A stretch of DNA of 64,000 nt from Vitellaria paradoxa (Eukaryota; Streptophyta; Magnoliopsida; Ericales; Sapotaceae): assembly GCA_019916065.1 (NCBI GenBank), contig CM034237.1:248001-312000 (forward strand). The letters are read 5' to 3'. The translations under genes and the position numbers were made by a program. Below are positions 1-10,749 of this stretch, piece by piece. The stretch's first letter is position 1. Every line of letters starts with the position of its first letter. The notes below the pieces were generated by a model. The model saw only the letters and a program-made list of their open reading frames with translations, was not told the origin of the DNA and did not search any database.

Positions 1-1680
1 TCGGGTTACTTTCGAAACTATTTTACCTGTGTTCAATTGGTGGTTGAGTGCAATAATCCCTTGTCGTTTCAATTACCAGTTCCCTAACCCGATAAAATTG
101 CTAATCCAAATCAATAAAAACCCTAACCAGATTTACTTTCGACATCAGCTTACCTATGAATCATTGACATTTCCAAACTTTTAAATCTAAAATTTGTATA
201 TACAAAAAAAAATAAAAAAGTAACTTAAAAAAGTGCTACATTTTAAAGTTCTTACAATTATAAATTAACTTTATTAGCTTCTAATATAAAAATTTTTAAG
301 AGTCATGATATAATAAAATTAGAGAAAAATTAATAAAAAAATTTTAAATGATCTATAAGTTCGATTTTTTAATTTTTAATTTTTTTTTACATATGCATTA
401 CAAATTTATAAATTATGGGACTTAGAAGAATAATTACCATATTGGTCAAAGGATCAACAATTACATTTACTTAAAAATATTATACTTACATTTTAAATGA
501 AATAATCAAATATATTTTGATATGCATATTGTTTTTTCTAATTAAGTCAAAAAATGATTGGTTAGCACATTGAATAGGCACCAAGCATTAGGTAGTGAGT
601 TTTATGCAAAAAATTTCAAATTTGTTCCAAATCTTTCCAAGTAATTAGTTAGAGTTAATTGCCTTTGTACTTACTGTATGAAACGTGAAAATCACTAATA
701 TCTATTAAAGTTGACAAACTTTAACTTTGTAGCGGAATTTTTTTAATAAGATAATTAAGGTTAGTTATTTTTATATTCCCTGTAATAAAGTTAAAAACTA
801 CTAATATTTCTTGAACTTTAAAAACATATCTTTACCCCATTTACATTTCATATTAATGTGAAAATGTTAAGAAAATATATCAAAGATAATAGTTTTGACT
901 CTTAATAACTCAAAAAAATGTATATATACCTTACAAACAGTGAAACCTCGATTAAATAATGTTTTTGGCTAGTCTTGATTTGGGACCAATATAGTAAATT
1001 AATTATTTGCTAAATTTATAATATAAAACATTTAAAATAAACACATAAGTCCCATTTGATATATAAATTTCTAATCTCCGATGTATATCAAAATTATATG
1101 TACATGACTCAGTTAGGAGGCGTTTGCAAGATATGACTCCAATGTTCTGGTGTAGTGTTCTCATATTGCAAGAGAAAATTATGCAGTGTGATTGTTCCTT
1201 AGAGTGCATTTTTGCGTGAGACAGGCTTTAATACAAAATTGTTGTCTTCAATTTTATTTTATTTGTCATTTTCCACGAATTAATGTAGAAATTAATAGAT
1301 TGTTAATTTATCGATTAAATAATATCTCAATTAATTGATAAATTTTTATGGTCCCAAAAGTGTTAGTTTATAGAGATTTAATTGCTATTTATATTCTCTG
1401 CACTTACATCTCTTAAGATTATTTGATTTTCAATGATTATTTTTATTTTTTCAGTTACAAATTTTGTACCATCTATGACTTCACTTTAGTTTTAAGTACA
1501 AATGGTATAAATTTAAGTTTTTTTTTTCTTTTTTTCTTTTTAGTTAAAAGGTTGTTAGTAATTTTTACCTTTAGTATAAAAGGGGCATATAAACAATTTA
1601 CCTCAAAAAATTATATAAAAACTGCTTGTCGGAAAAGTTACAAATGAGTTTAAAAAAATCTAAATTTTCAAATCATTTAA
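1..1680. other. AT-rich intergenic or intronic DNA
   Basis: No coding region is supported here; the reading frames are short and low in complexity. If the minus-strand LRR receptor gene that starts near 10626 continues, this stretch is part of one of its introns or its downstream flank. I saw no LRR or kinase-like translation in it. The only structured piece is a candidate DNA transposon at about 944-1384, listed separately. Confidence 0.6.
944..1384. mobile_element. Candidate nonautonomous DNA transposon with inverted ends
   Basis: The left part contains GGGACC (982-987) followed by TAAATTAATTATTTG. The right part contains GGTCCC (1350-1355) preceded by an imperfect inverted copy of the same AT-rich stretch. 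The arrangement of inverted arms around GGGACC/GGTCCC resembles a common short plant DNA element. The ends are not sharp and no target duplication was identified, so the class is left open. Confidence 0.35.
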
Positions 1681-2055
1681 TAGCTTTTCATATTTGTAAG
1701 TATTTTTCCCTAAATTCTTTTTATAAAAGGATGCAAACATTAAGTCTAAGAGCTACTAAAACAAAAAGAAAATCAAATTATAATTAAAAATACAATATCA
1801 AACGAAAAAAACAAGTTAGAAAAAATTAGCTTTTGATTTTTTGTCCAAACTAAGCATAAAAATTAAAAATAATACATAATCAATTATGATGACATTTTTT
1901 ATACGTGTATAACTGAGTGATTGCAAAATACGAAACAATAAACCCAACGCAACACAACCAGCAAGTACTAAAAATATATTAATGTTTTGATTAATTATAT
2001 ATAAATATATATATATATATCATTTCACATAATTAAGATTGATATAATATCCTTA

Positions 2056-2577
2056 GGACATGTTTGGTAAGAGGTAAAAATTTTGAATGTAGAAGATTAC
2101 GGAAGTTATTGTTACCTTCATTAAAATATTTTAATAAATAAATCATTTTAATTAGTCGCTATTATTTATTAAAAATTATTTTAATTCAATAAAATAAATA
2201 ATTTGATCATAAATCAATATTTTAATAGTATTAATTTAATAAAATAAAATAAATAATTTTAATAATGAATTATTATTTATTATATATTATTTTGATAAAA
2301 TAATTAATAATTAATTAATTTTAGTTTGATTAAATAAATTGTTTTATAACATTTATTATAATTATTTATAGTAGAATGTTATTTAAAATATTCTAGGGGT
2401 GTAAACGAATATTTTACGGGATAATGAAAAAAAAAATTTTTTTTTTCATTACTTCACGTTACCCATCTCTTCCGTAGGTAATAATTTACCCTTATATGTC
2501 TTCCAAATTAATATAATAGAGATCAAAAATTACCTTAATAAATTTTATTATTTGTTGTCCCCAAAATAAATATGTTC
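2056..2577. mobile_element. PIF/Harbinger-like MITE, unit A copy (internally deleted)
   Basis: It starts GGACATGTTTGG and ends with the inverted AAATATGTTC, flanked on both sides by TTA (2053-2055 and 2578-2580), the target duplication typical of PIF/Harbinger (Tourist-like) elements. The terminal repeats are imperfect. The same element in unit B is 494 bp longer, so this copy probably lost its interior after the tandem duplication. There is no coding capacity. Confidence 0.65.
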
Positions 2578-2697
2578 TTAGTAGAGGAATTGTAAATTGT
2601 TATACATGCACATGTTAAAAATACTGAAAAAATTGAATTTAAAATTTATCTTTTATTTTTTTAGGAGTTCTAAAAATAAAAATTTACAATATGATAC

Positions 2698-2844
2698 CTG
2701 AAAAGTTATTTTCGTCAAGATATAACTCTGTGAGTGAACTGCAGTTGCCAAGTTCTCTTGGAACTCGTCCCGTCAATTTATTGCGAAATAAATGGAGATG
2801 TTGAAGCTGTTGAAGCTTCGACCACATATCTCCTGGCAAAACAC
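2698..2844 (-). CDS. LRR receptor-kinase internal exon (duplicate copy A)
   Basis: A 147-base open exon on the minus strand, bounded by an acceptor (TTTAGCAG before 2844) and a donor (GTATCA after 2698), phase 1 at both ends. It encodes two plant-type extracellular leucine-rich repeats with the motifs LQHLHLFRNKLTG and LTELYLDENNFS, so it begins and ends inside the conserved glycine codon of the LRR. It fits the reading phase at the end of exon 1 (9690). It is almost identical to the exon at 6094-6240 in the neighbouring tandem unit. Whether both copies are spliced into one transcript cannot be told from DNA. The first repeat has 25 residues, the second 24. Confidence 0.8.
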
Positions 2845-3088
2845 CTGCTAAATTATTTTAGTATTTAAAGCATAAAGACTCAACAATATTTACTAATTTT
2901 CATCAAATATATTAATATGAATTCATTTTTACAAACAAAATATTTTTCACCCTTGAATTATGAAAAAAAAATCGTAATTATTTCATATAAAACGTGTCAG
3001 TGATAAAGATTGAGAGTAATTATTCTAACGTTGAGGGATTGAGTAAGGGAGGGCCCATCAATTTAAATAAAAACAAAAAAAGTAATAA

Positions 3089-3400
3089 TGTAAAGCCCCC
3101 GGTATTCATTTTTTTTTATTACTATTGTTATTAATTATTTTAGAAATAAAAATAAGATAAATGGTAGTTTTTACTTTTACTGTAGGGGTATCTTTTTTTT
3201 TGTTTAATAAATATATGAGTTAAAATAAACCTTGCGTTCACCTTTTCTTAGAGATCCGTGCGACTGTTTGTCGGACCCAACCCAACCATTATTGAGAATT
3301 TGAGAGAGAATATTTGAGGCACAGAGAGAGAGAGTGAGAGACATACAAAAAGCTGAGGCCAATCTCGGGGAGGAACAGCAAAAATTCAGAATGGTAATCT
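3089..3400 (+). mobile_element. Fragment resembling the start of a chromovirus LTR
   Basis: The segment starts TGTAAAGCCCCCGG, a start common in plant chromovirus (Tekay/Del-like) LTRs. It ends in a GAGAGAGAG-rich leader followed by CAGAATGGTAATC, which looks like a transcribed leader with a splice donor. No internal retrotransposon sequence or second LTR is present. In tandem unit B the same start occurs at 6485, but the remainder has been lost between two T-rich tracts. The assignment rests on recalled LTR style, so it is tentative. Confidence 0.4.
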
Positions 3401-4957
3401 TAATTCTTTTTTCTTTTTTTTTTTTTTCCTTCTTCTCCTTTGCAAAAGCAGGGATGATATCCTTACATTCAGTAGCAAAAACCCAACTTTTAATTTGCTA
3501 TAGTTTTTTAACCTTTTTCTTAAATGATTAAAATTATTCTCCGATATTTTAAATTTTTTTTTAATTATAAAGGACAAATATGTTAAATAAACAAAAAATT
3601 AAAATGTTAAATAGTAAAAAGTTAACTTTTTTTCTTTTTAATACAAAAACTAATAATTATAATAATAAAAATAAACTTACCCCCGCGAAAAAACTATACC
3701 AAGTACATAAAAAAACTTAACACACGTTATACCATCAACTTTTTATAAGTTTCTCTAATTTTTCTTTTAATTTTTACAAATTTTTGCTAAATACATAATT
3801 TTTGCCAAAAATATCACATATTAACAATAGAAAAATAATTATAAAAAAATTTAATTTTTAGATTTACCAACCCCACTCATACTAGTCCTTGCATGGAAGA
3901 GAGATGTTCATCCTTCAAATGAAATATAGGTAAATTATATATAGATCTCTTAAACTTTTGTATAAATATATATAGGCTCCTTTAACTTTTGAAATTTATA
4001 ATTATCCTCTTATTTTAAAATATTACTAACTTCCGATCCCCTATTATTAGTATTTCATTAAGATTTTAATTAAAATGATGACGTCAGCCCAAATGTTTTT
4101 CCAATAATGAAACCATACTCTTATTATTTTCTTGAATAATATAATTCTTTATTATTTAATGTTTCCATCTTCCTTGAAACATAAGAATCCATCCACACCT
4201 TTTTTTTTTTTTTTTTAAGTCTAAAACTAAGACAAACACTTTAGTCAATATCGAAGGTATAAGAAGAATTAAATTAGAAAACTTTTAAACTACAAAAGAA
4301 ACTTCTAAAGCTATTTCAATCTTAGACGAACAAGAACTGAATTCTCCCAAATATAACTTTCAATATATAAATTAATTTAAATTCTATTGGGCCCACAATA
4401 CAATAAGAAAAAAAATCAAATCCTAAGTTACTTCAATCCTAGACAAATAATGACTAGGTTCTCATAAATAAAATTTTTAAATAAATAAATTAATCTAAAT
4501 TCTTTTAGAATTATAACACAATAAAAAAATAAATATAATTCAAATCCTATTAAATTCTATAATCATAAATCCATCTCTTTAAATTATAGCTTTTCATATT
4601 TGTAAATATTTTTCCCTAAATTCTTTTTATAAAAAGATGCAAACATTAAGTCTAAGAGCTACTAAAATAAAAAGAAAATCAAATTATAATTAAAAATACA
4701 ATATCAAACGAAAAAAACAAGTTAGAAAAAATTAGCTTTTGATTTTTTGTCCAAACTAAGCATAAAAATTAAAAATAATACATAATCGATTATGATGACA
4801 TTTTCTATACGTGTATAACTGAGTGACTGCAAAATACGAAACAATAAACCCAACGCAACACAACCAACAAGTACTAAAAATATATTAATGTTTTGATTAA
4901 TTATATATATATATATATATATCATTTCACATAATTAACATTGATATAATATCCTTA

Positions 4958-5973
4958 GGACATGTTTGGTAAGAGGTAAAGATTTTGAATGTAAAAGGTT
5001 ATGGGAGTTATTGTTACCTTAATAATGGTTATTGGGGTAATAAGTTTATGATATTTATATTTGGAGTAAAAAAATGAATATTACCCGGTAATAATTATAT
5101 TATGTTTAGAATGTTAAAAATTTTAAAGAGGTCAAAATTAATTTGCTTGGAATGAGAGTAAATTTTGGAAGGGATAAAAGTTAATTTTAATTTTTGTAAA
5201 CTATTATAATTAAATAAATCATTAAAATAATTTTTATTTTAATAATATTTAATTTTTATAAATATATATATTACTAAAACATATAATTTTAAATAAAAAT
5301 ATTAATTATAAAAATAATTTTATCCTAGATTAATATTTCAATAGTAATTAATTTTAATATTGAATTATTATTTGTTAAAAATTATTTTTATAATGATAAA
5401 TAATTTAATAAAACCACTAATTTTTGTTTGTTTAAATAAATTATTAATTTCAATAATATATATTAATACAATACATAATCTAGTAAATTATTATTTATGA
5501 TGTAAAATTTTTATTCATTAAAATATTTTAATAAATAAATCATTTTAATTAGTCGCTATTATTTATTAAAAATTATTTTAATTCAATAAAATAAATAATT
5601 TGATCATAAATTAATATTTTAATAGTATTAATTTAATAAAATAAAATAAATAATTTTAATAATAAATTATTATTTATTAGATATTATTTTTATAAAATAA
5701 TTATTAATTAATTAATTTTAGTTTGATTAAATAAATTGTTTTATAACATTTATTATAATTATTTATAGTAGAATGTTATTTAAAATATTATAGGGGTGTA
5801 AACGAATATTTTATGGGATAATGAAAAAAAGATAAATTTTTTCATTATTTCACGTTACCCATCTCCTCCGTAGGTAACAATTTACCCTCATATGTCTTCC
5901 AAATTAATATAATAGAGATCAAAAATTACCTTAGTAAATTTTATTCGCTGTTGTCCCCAAAATAAATATGTTC
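4958..5973. mobile_element. PIF/Harbinger-like MITE, unit B copy (longer)
   Basis: Same ends as the unit A copy, flanked by TTA at 4955-4957 and 5974-5976, total 1016 bp. The extra internal part (about 5020-5515) is AT-rich and non-coding. Because both tandem units carry the element at the same position, the insertion predates the duplication. Confidence 0.65.
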
Positions 5974-6093
5974 TTAGTAGAGGAATTGTAAATTGTTATA
6001 CATGCACATGTTAAAAATACTCAAAAAATTGAATTTAAAATTTATCTTTTATTTTTTTAGGAGTTCTAAAAATAAAAATTTATAATATGATAC

Positions 6094-6240
6094 CTGAAAA
6101 GTTATTTTCGCCAAGATATAACCCTGTGAGTGAACTGCAGTTGCCAAGTTCTCTTGGAACTCGTCCCGTCAATTTATTGCGAATTAAATGAAGAATTTGA
6201 AGCTGTTGAAGCTTCGACCACATATCCCCTGGCAAAGCAC
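6094..6240 (-). CDS. LRR receptor-kinase internal exon (duplicate copy B)
   Basis: A 147-base exon with intact splice sites (CAG before 6240; GTATCA after 6094), phase 1 at both ends. It encodes two LRRs with LQILHLIRNKLTG and LTGLYLGENNFS. It would be the first exon downstream of exon 1 (9690-10626), across an intron of about 3.45 kb. It differs from the copy at 2698-2844 by about nine bases, giving five amino-acid changes, four of them at the variable positions of the xxLxLxx strand. No stop or frameshift is present in either copy. Confidence 0.8.
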
Positions 6241-7690
6241 CTGCTAAATTATTTTAGTATTTAAAGCATAAAGACTCTACAATATTTTACTATTTTTCAT
6301 CAAATATATTAATATGAATTCATTTTTACAACCGAAATATTTTTCACCCTTGAATTATGAAAAAAAAATCATAATTATTTCATATGAAACGTGTCAGTAA
6401 TAAAGATTGAGATTAATTATACTAACGTTGAGGGATTGAGTAAGGGAGGCCCATCAATTTAAATAAAAACAAAAAAAGCAATAATGTAAAGCCCCCGGTA
6501 TTCTTTTTCTCTTTTTTTTTTTTGTCCCTTCTTCTCCATTGCAAAAGCAGGGATGATATCCTTACATTCAGTAGCAAAAACCCAACTTTTAATTTGCTAT
6601 AGTTTTTTAACCTTTTCTTAAGTGATTAAAATTATTCTCCTATATTTTAAAATTTTTTTTAAATGATAAAGGACAAATATGTTAAATAAATAGATAATTA
6701 AAATGTTAAATAGTAAAAAATTAACTTTTTTGTTTTTAAATACAAAAACTAATAATTATAATAATAAAAATAAACATACCCCTCGAAAAAATTATACCAA
6801 GTACATAAAAAAACTTAACACACGTTATACCATCAACTTTTTATAAGTTTCTCTAATTTTTCTTTTAATTTTTACAAATTTTTGCTAAATACATAATTTT
6901 TGCCAAAAATATCACATATTAAAACTAGAAAAATAATTATAAAAAAATTTAATTTTTAGATTTACCAACCCCACTCATAATAGTCCTTGCATGGAAGAGA
7001 GGTGTTCATCCTTTAAATGAAATATAGGTAAATTATATATAGATCCCTTAAACTTTTGTATAAATATATATAGACTCTTTTAACTTTTGAAATTTAAAAT
7101 TATCCTCTTATCTTAAAATGTTACTAACTTCCGATCCCCTATCATTATTATTTCATTAATATTTTAATTAAAATAATAACGTCAGCTAAAATATTTTTCT
7201 AATAATGAAACCATACTCTTATTATTTTCTTTAATATTATAATTCATTATTATTTAATGTTTCCATCTTCCTTGAAACGTAAGAATCCATCCACACCTTT
7301 CTATTTTTTTTTTTTTTTAAGTATAAAACTAAGACAAACACTTTAGTCAATATCGAAGGTATAAGAAGAATTAAATTAGAAAACTTTTAAACTACAAAAG
7401 ACGCTTCTAAAGCTATTTCAATCTTAGACGAATAAGGACTGAATTCTTCCAAATATAACTTTCAATATGTAAATTAATTTAAATTCTATTGGGCTCACGA
7501 TACAATAAGAAAAAAAATCAAATCCTAAGTGACTTCAATCCTAGACAAATAATGACTAGGTTCTCATAAATAAAACTTTTAAATAAATAAATTAATCTAA
7601 ATTCTCTTAGGATTATAACACAATAAAAAAAATAAATATAATTCAAATTCTATTAAATTCTATAATCATAAATCCAACTATTTAAATTAT

Positions 7691-9689
7691 TAAAATCTTA
7701 TTTAGTCAAAAAAATTGCGAATACATGAATTCAATATTAACAAACAATTTGTTTATATTTTATTATATAAAAAATAAAAAGAAAATAACTTCTCTTGTTA
7801 ATTTTATAGAAAATATCAACCACCAAATCATTTATTTGAGTGGGTTTCACACGGACTTTACACGTTCAAATGGTATAGATACATTGGCTGCAATTAGGTA
7901 ACTAATGCTAGCATTCCTCTATTTTTACCCAACATAATATTGGCGCCGAATTCATTTTCTTTCGTTGGCCACATCAGCTGGTTAAAAAAAAAAGGCATTC
8001 AGTATTCGCTTGCTCTAAATATTTTTTTACAAAAATAAGGAATAATGTTATTCAATAAAAAATATTATTTTATTATTTTTTATTAAAATGATGCGATTTC
8101 ATTTTGGGTCTATTACTTAGACAAAAGAACCCACTAAATAATATTTTTTATTACAAAAATGGCATTTTCACATATTTTTTATTAGCACCTTTTTTATAAA
8201 AAAAATCTGGTGGAAAATATTTTCCAAAAATATATAGCTTAGTATCTGCTATTTGTTTTACCTAAAAAGTAAAAGATAAAGAGTATTGTTATTCAAATAT
8301 ATATATATTGAAGAGAATTTAAAAAATAGATGAAAGAAAAAAATCTGGTTATTCTGTAAATAACTTGAAATCATATCATATGGAAGTTGAACTATATTCA
8401 AACTCTAATTTCCAAAAATAGATTGTTTGATTGTAACCAAATTTGGAAATTGTTTTCCAGTATTTTTCTAAAGTTCAATAATAATTTTGTTTTATAAATT
8501 TTATAAAGTTTTCCAAACAAACTAAACGATATATGATAATGTTTTCCTCTTCAATAATTATATTTTCTTTTGTTTATATTCTACAAATAAAAAAAAATGT
8601 CGTGGTATCTTGAAATATTATCTTTTTTTTTTTAGCATCACCACACCAATAAAAATGGTTAAACTTTTTCCTTCCCAGTGTGTTTCGACTAAAATATGTG
8701 TTCTCATTTTTAAAGATTTCAAGTGAAGATTTTTTTACGGGGAATTCAGTAACTTTATGTTTTCATGAAGTATAAAATGGATTAGAACCTTAATAGACCC
8801 AAGCGTTTGAGGACGGAATTATCCTATAGCAAAAAATTGTAAATTAATATGTACATATAATATGTTTATATATAATATTGGTATATTTATGGAGATATAT
8901 TTTTTCAAATATGACATGGAACTTGATTTCACCCCATTAATAAAATATGAGATTTGATTTTTGAGTTAGGCCATTAATAAATTATGGAACTTTTGAGTTA
9001 GGCCATTAGAAGTCTAATTTAGTTAATTGAATAATTTTTAAGGGAGTTTATGAACGGATTTCATACATTTGCTTGATTTTTTAAACTCATGACCTATGAT
9101 TATATTTTTAAGATTGGGGAAAAAATATTAAAATTTATAAGAATAGTTGGCTCCCCTCTATTAAATTATTGGTTCCGTATCTGCAAATGTTATTACAAAC
9201 TTTGAAACAAATTATGGGTTGTATACGGGGAAGTAGTAGTAGGTTATACTCAAATTTGATTGGGAAATCTTACGAAAGATTGAAATGTGTTTAAAACTTA
9301 TTTAACTTGTTAAGTTTCCAAGATAATTTCAAATAACTATTAATTAAACTGAGATTGAATCTTGATAATTTTTTAAAAATCTAAGTTTATTAGGTTGTGA
9401 GTTATATATCAACTTCAAGTCGTGAATTTATTTCAAGCTCAAAACATAGATGATTGGAAATTATGTTTAAATTGAATTGATTTCATGAATATATACAAGT
9501 CGAACTAATTTGATTTCTTTAACTTCCAAGGATAAACAAATATATGCTAAGCATTTTATTCTTAACAATTCTTTTGTATAAAATATAGTCATAGCATATA
9601 GCACTTAAATAAAAATAATATTCTTGCACTCTTACCAATCTAAAAAATAAATAAAAATTACTAATTAAATGAAGATGAGAGAATCGTAC
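7691..9689. other. Intron of the minus-strand LRR receptor gene, no other feature
   Basis: AT-rich sequence between the donor after exon 1 (GTACGA at 9689) and the end of tandem unit B. I found no further LRR exon, RNA gene or complete mobile element in it. Confidence 0.55.
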
Positions 9690-10626
9690 CATGGAGATTG
9701 TTGGATCCAATACACAACTCCTGAAGCATGGTTAAGTTCCCAATTCCTTTAGGAATTATCCCAGTGAAATTATTAAAAGACAATGATAACCATTGAAGCT
9801 GTTTGCATTCACCTATAGTTGATGGAATTTGGCCATACAGTTCATTCTTAGAAAAAGAGAGAACTTCAAGTTTTGGAAGTCGAAGGCACATATCGTCTGG
9901 GAGACTTCCAGATAGTTTATTGTATGAGAAAGCAATGAATTGTAGTGATGAGATATTGAAAATTGTAGATGGTATGGAACCTGAGAACTGGTTTCCTCCA
10001 ATCCGTAGTATCTTCAGTCTTTGAAGATTGCTAATCCTCTCTGGGATGCCTCCTGTTAAAAGATTGGCGCTTAACCTAAGGACCTCCAACCCAGAAATGT
10101 TACAGAGGGAAAGTGGGAAAGAGCCAGAGAAGGTGTTCTCTGTAAGATTCAAATATTGAAGTTTAGGTAACATTCCGAACCACGATGGAACATCTCCACT
10201 GAAATTGTTTACTGCAAAACTGAGAATCTTCAAGCGATGCAATTGAGACAGCTCGCTTGGAAGATGACCATGGAAGGAGTTGTAGCTGAGGTCGAGTAGG
10301 ATCAGAAATGAGAGGTTTCCCAAGCGTGGAGCCACAGTGCCTCCAAGACCCATGTTTGTGAGATTCAAGGCTGTCACCCGGTCCCTGTGACGGCGAGAAC
10401 CACAAGAGACCCCAGCCCAATTGCAAACAGAGGTGGTTGTGGTCCAATTATCTTTCAACAGGTGGAAAGGGTCATGGGTAATATGTGCTTTGAAGGCCAA
10501 AAGAGATGCAGATTGATCATCGGTGGTGGTGAAGTTGGTAGCACTCAAAGCCAAGCAGCTAGGTAATACGAAACAATGGATGCACAGCACTATAGTGAAA
10601 AATTGAAAGCAGCAAGTTTTCTCCAT
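9690..10626 (-). CDS. LRR receptor-kinase first exon: signal peptide, LRR cap and LRRs
   Basis: This exon encodes the start of a cell-surface LRR receptor-like kinase of the subfamily XII type (Xa21/FLS2/EFR relatives, usually immune receptors). The start codon at 10626 precedes a hydrophobic signal peptide (residues 1-27, FFTIVLCIHCFVLPSCLAL). An LRR N-terminal cap follows (about 35-75) with LLAFK and the paired-cysteine motif CNWAGVSC, then about ten LRRs of the LxxLxLxxNxLxGxIP plant extracellular type up to residue 312. Translation then runs into a stop after TILSSSFN, but GGTACGA at 9690-9684 is a good donor in phase 1, exactly the phase of the LRR exons at 6094-6240 and 2698-2844. The exon is 312 codons plus one base. 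Transmembrane and kinase exons are not present on this strand in the window; they must lie beyond position 1 or be lost. Gene or pseudogene cannot be decided. Confidence 0.85.
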
Positions 10627-10681
10627 GGAGCCTTGAAGTAGGAATGGAGGGATCGATGCAAGTGTAGTGAGTCACCAACAA

Positions 10682-10687
10682 TTTATA
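10682..10687 (-). promoter_or_regulatory. Possible TATA box of the LRR receptor gene
   Basis: TATAAA reads on the minus strand 56 bases upstream of the ATG at 10626. The surrounding 100 bases also contain a direct repeat of about 20 bases (GCAAGTGTAGTGAGTCA at about 10658 and about 10719). Spacing is plausible for a short 5' leader, but no transcript evidence is available. Confidence 0.4.
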
Positions 10688-10749
10688 AAGGCCAAATTAT
10701 CACACCCATCATCATTGGATGCAAGTGTAGTGAGTCATCAACATTTTGG

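Larger units (their letters stand above)
1681..4586. repeat. Tandem duplication, unit A (about 2.9 kb)
   Basis: This unit begins at TAGCTTTTCATATTTG and is followed directly by a second copy beginning with the same sequence at 4587. In order it carries a MITE (2056-2577), a minus-strand LRR exon (2698-2844) and a piece resembling a chromovirus LTR start (from 3089). Compared with unit B it lacks about 494 bp inside the MITE but keeps about 300 bp of the LTR-like segment that unit B has lost. The duplication sits inside the minus-strand LRR receptor gene and copies one exon plus flanking intron. Confidence 0.9.
4587..7690. repeat. Tandem duplication, unit B (about 3.1 kb)
   Basis: Second copy of the block at 1681-4586. 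Similarity is continuous apart from two large indels and stops at about 7690, where the sequence diverges after TTTAAATTAT. It carries the longer MITE copy (4958-5973) and the second LRR exon (6094-6240). Scattered point differences show that the duplication is not recent. Confidence 0.9.
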
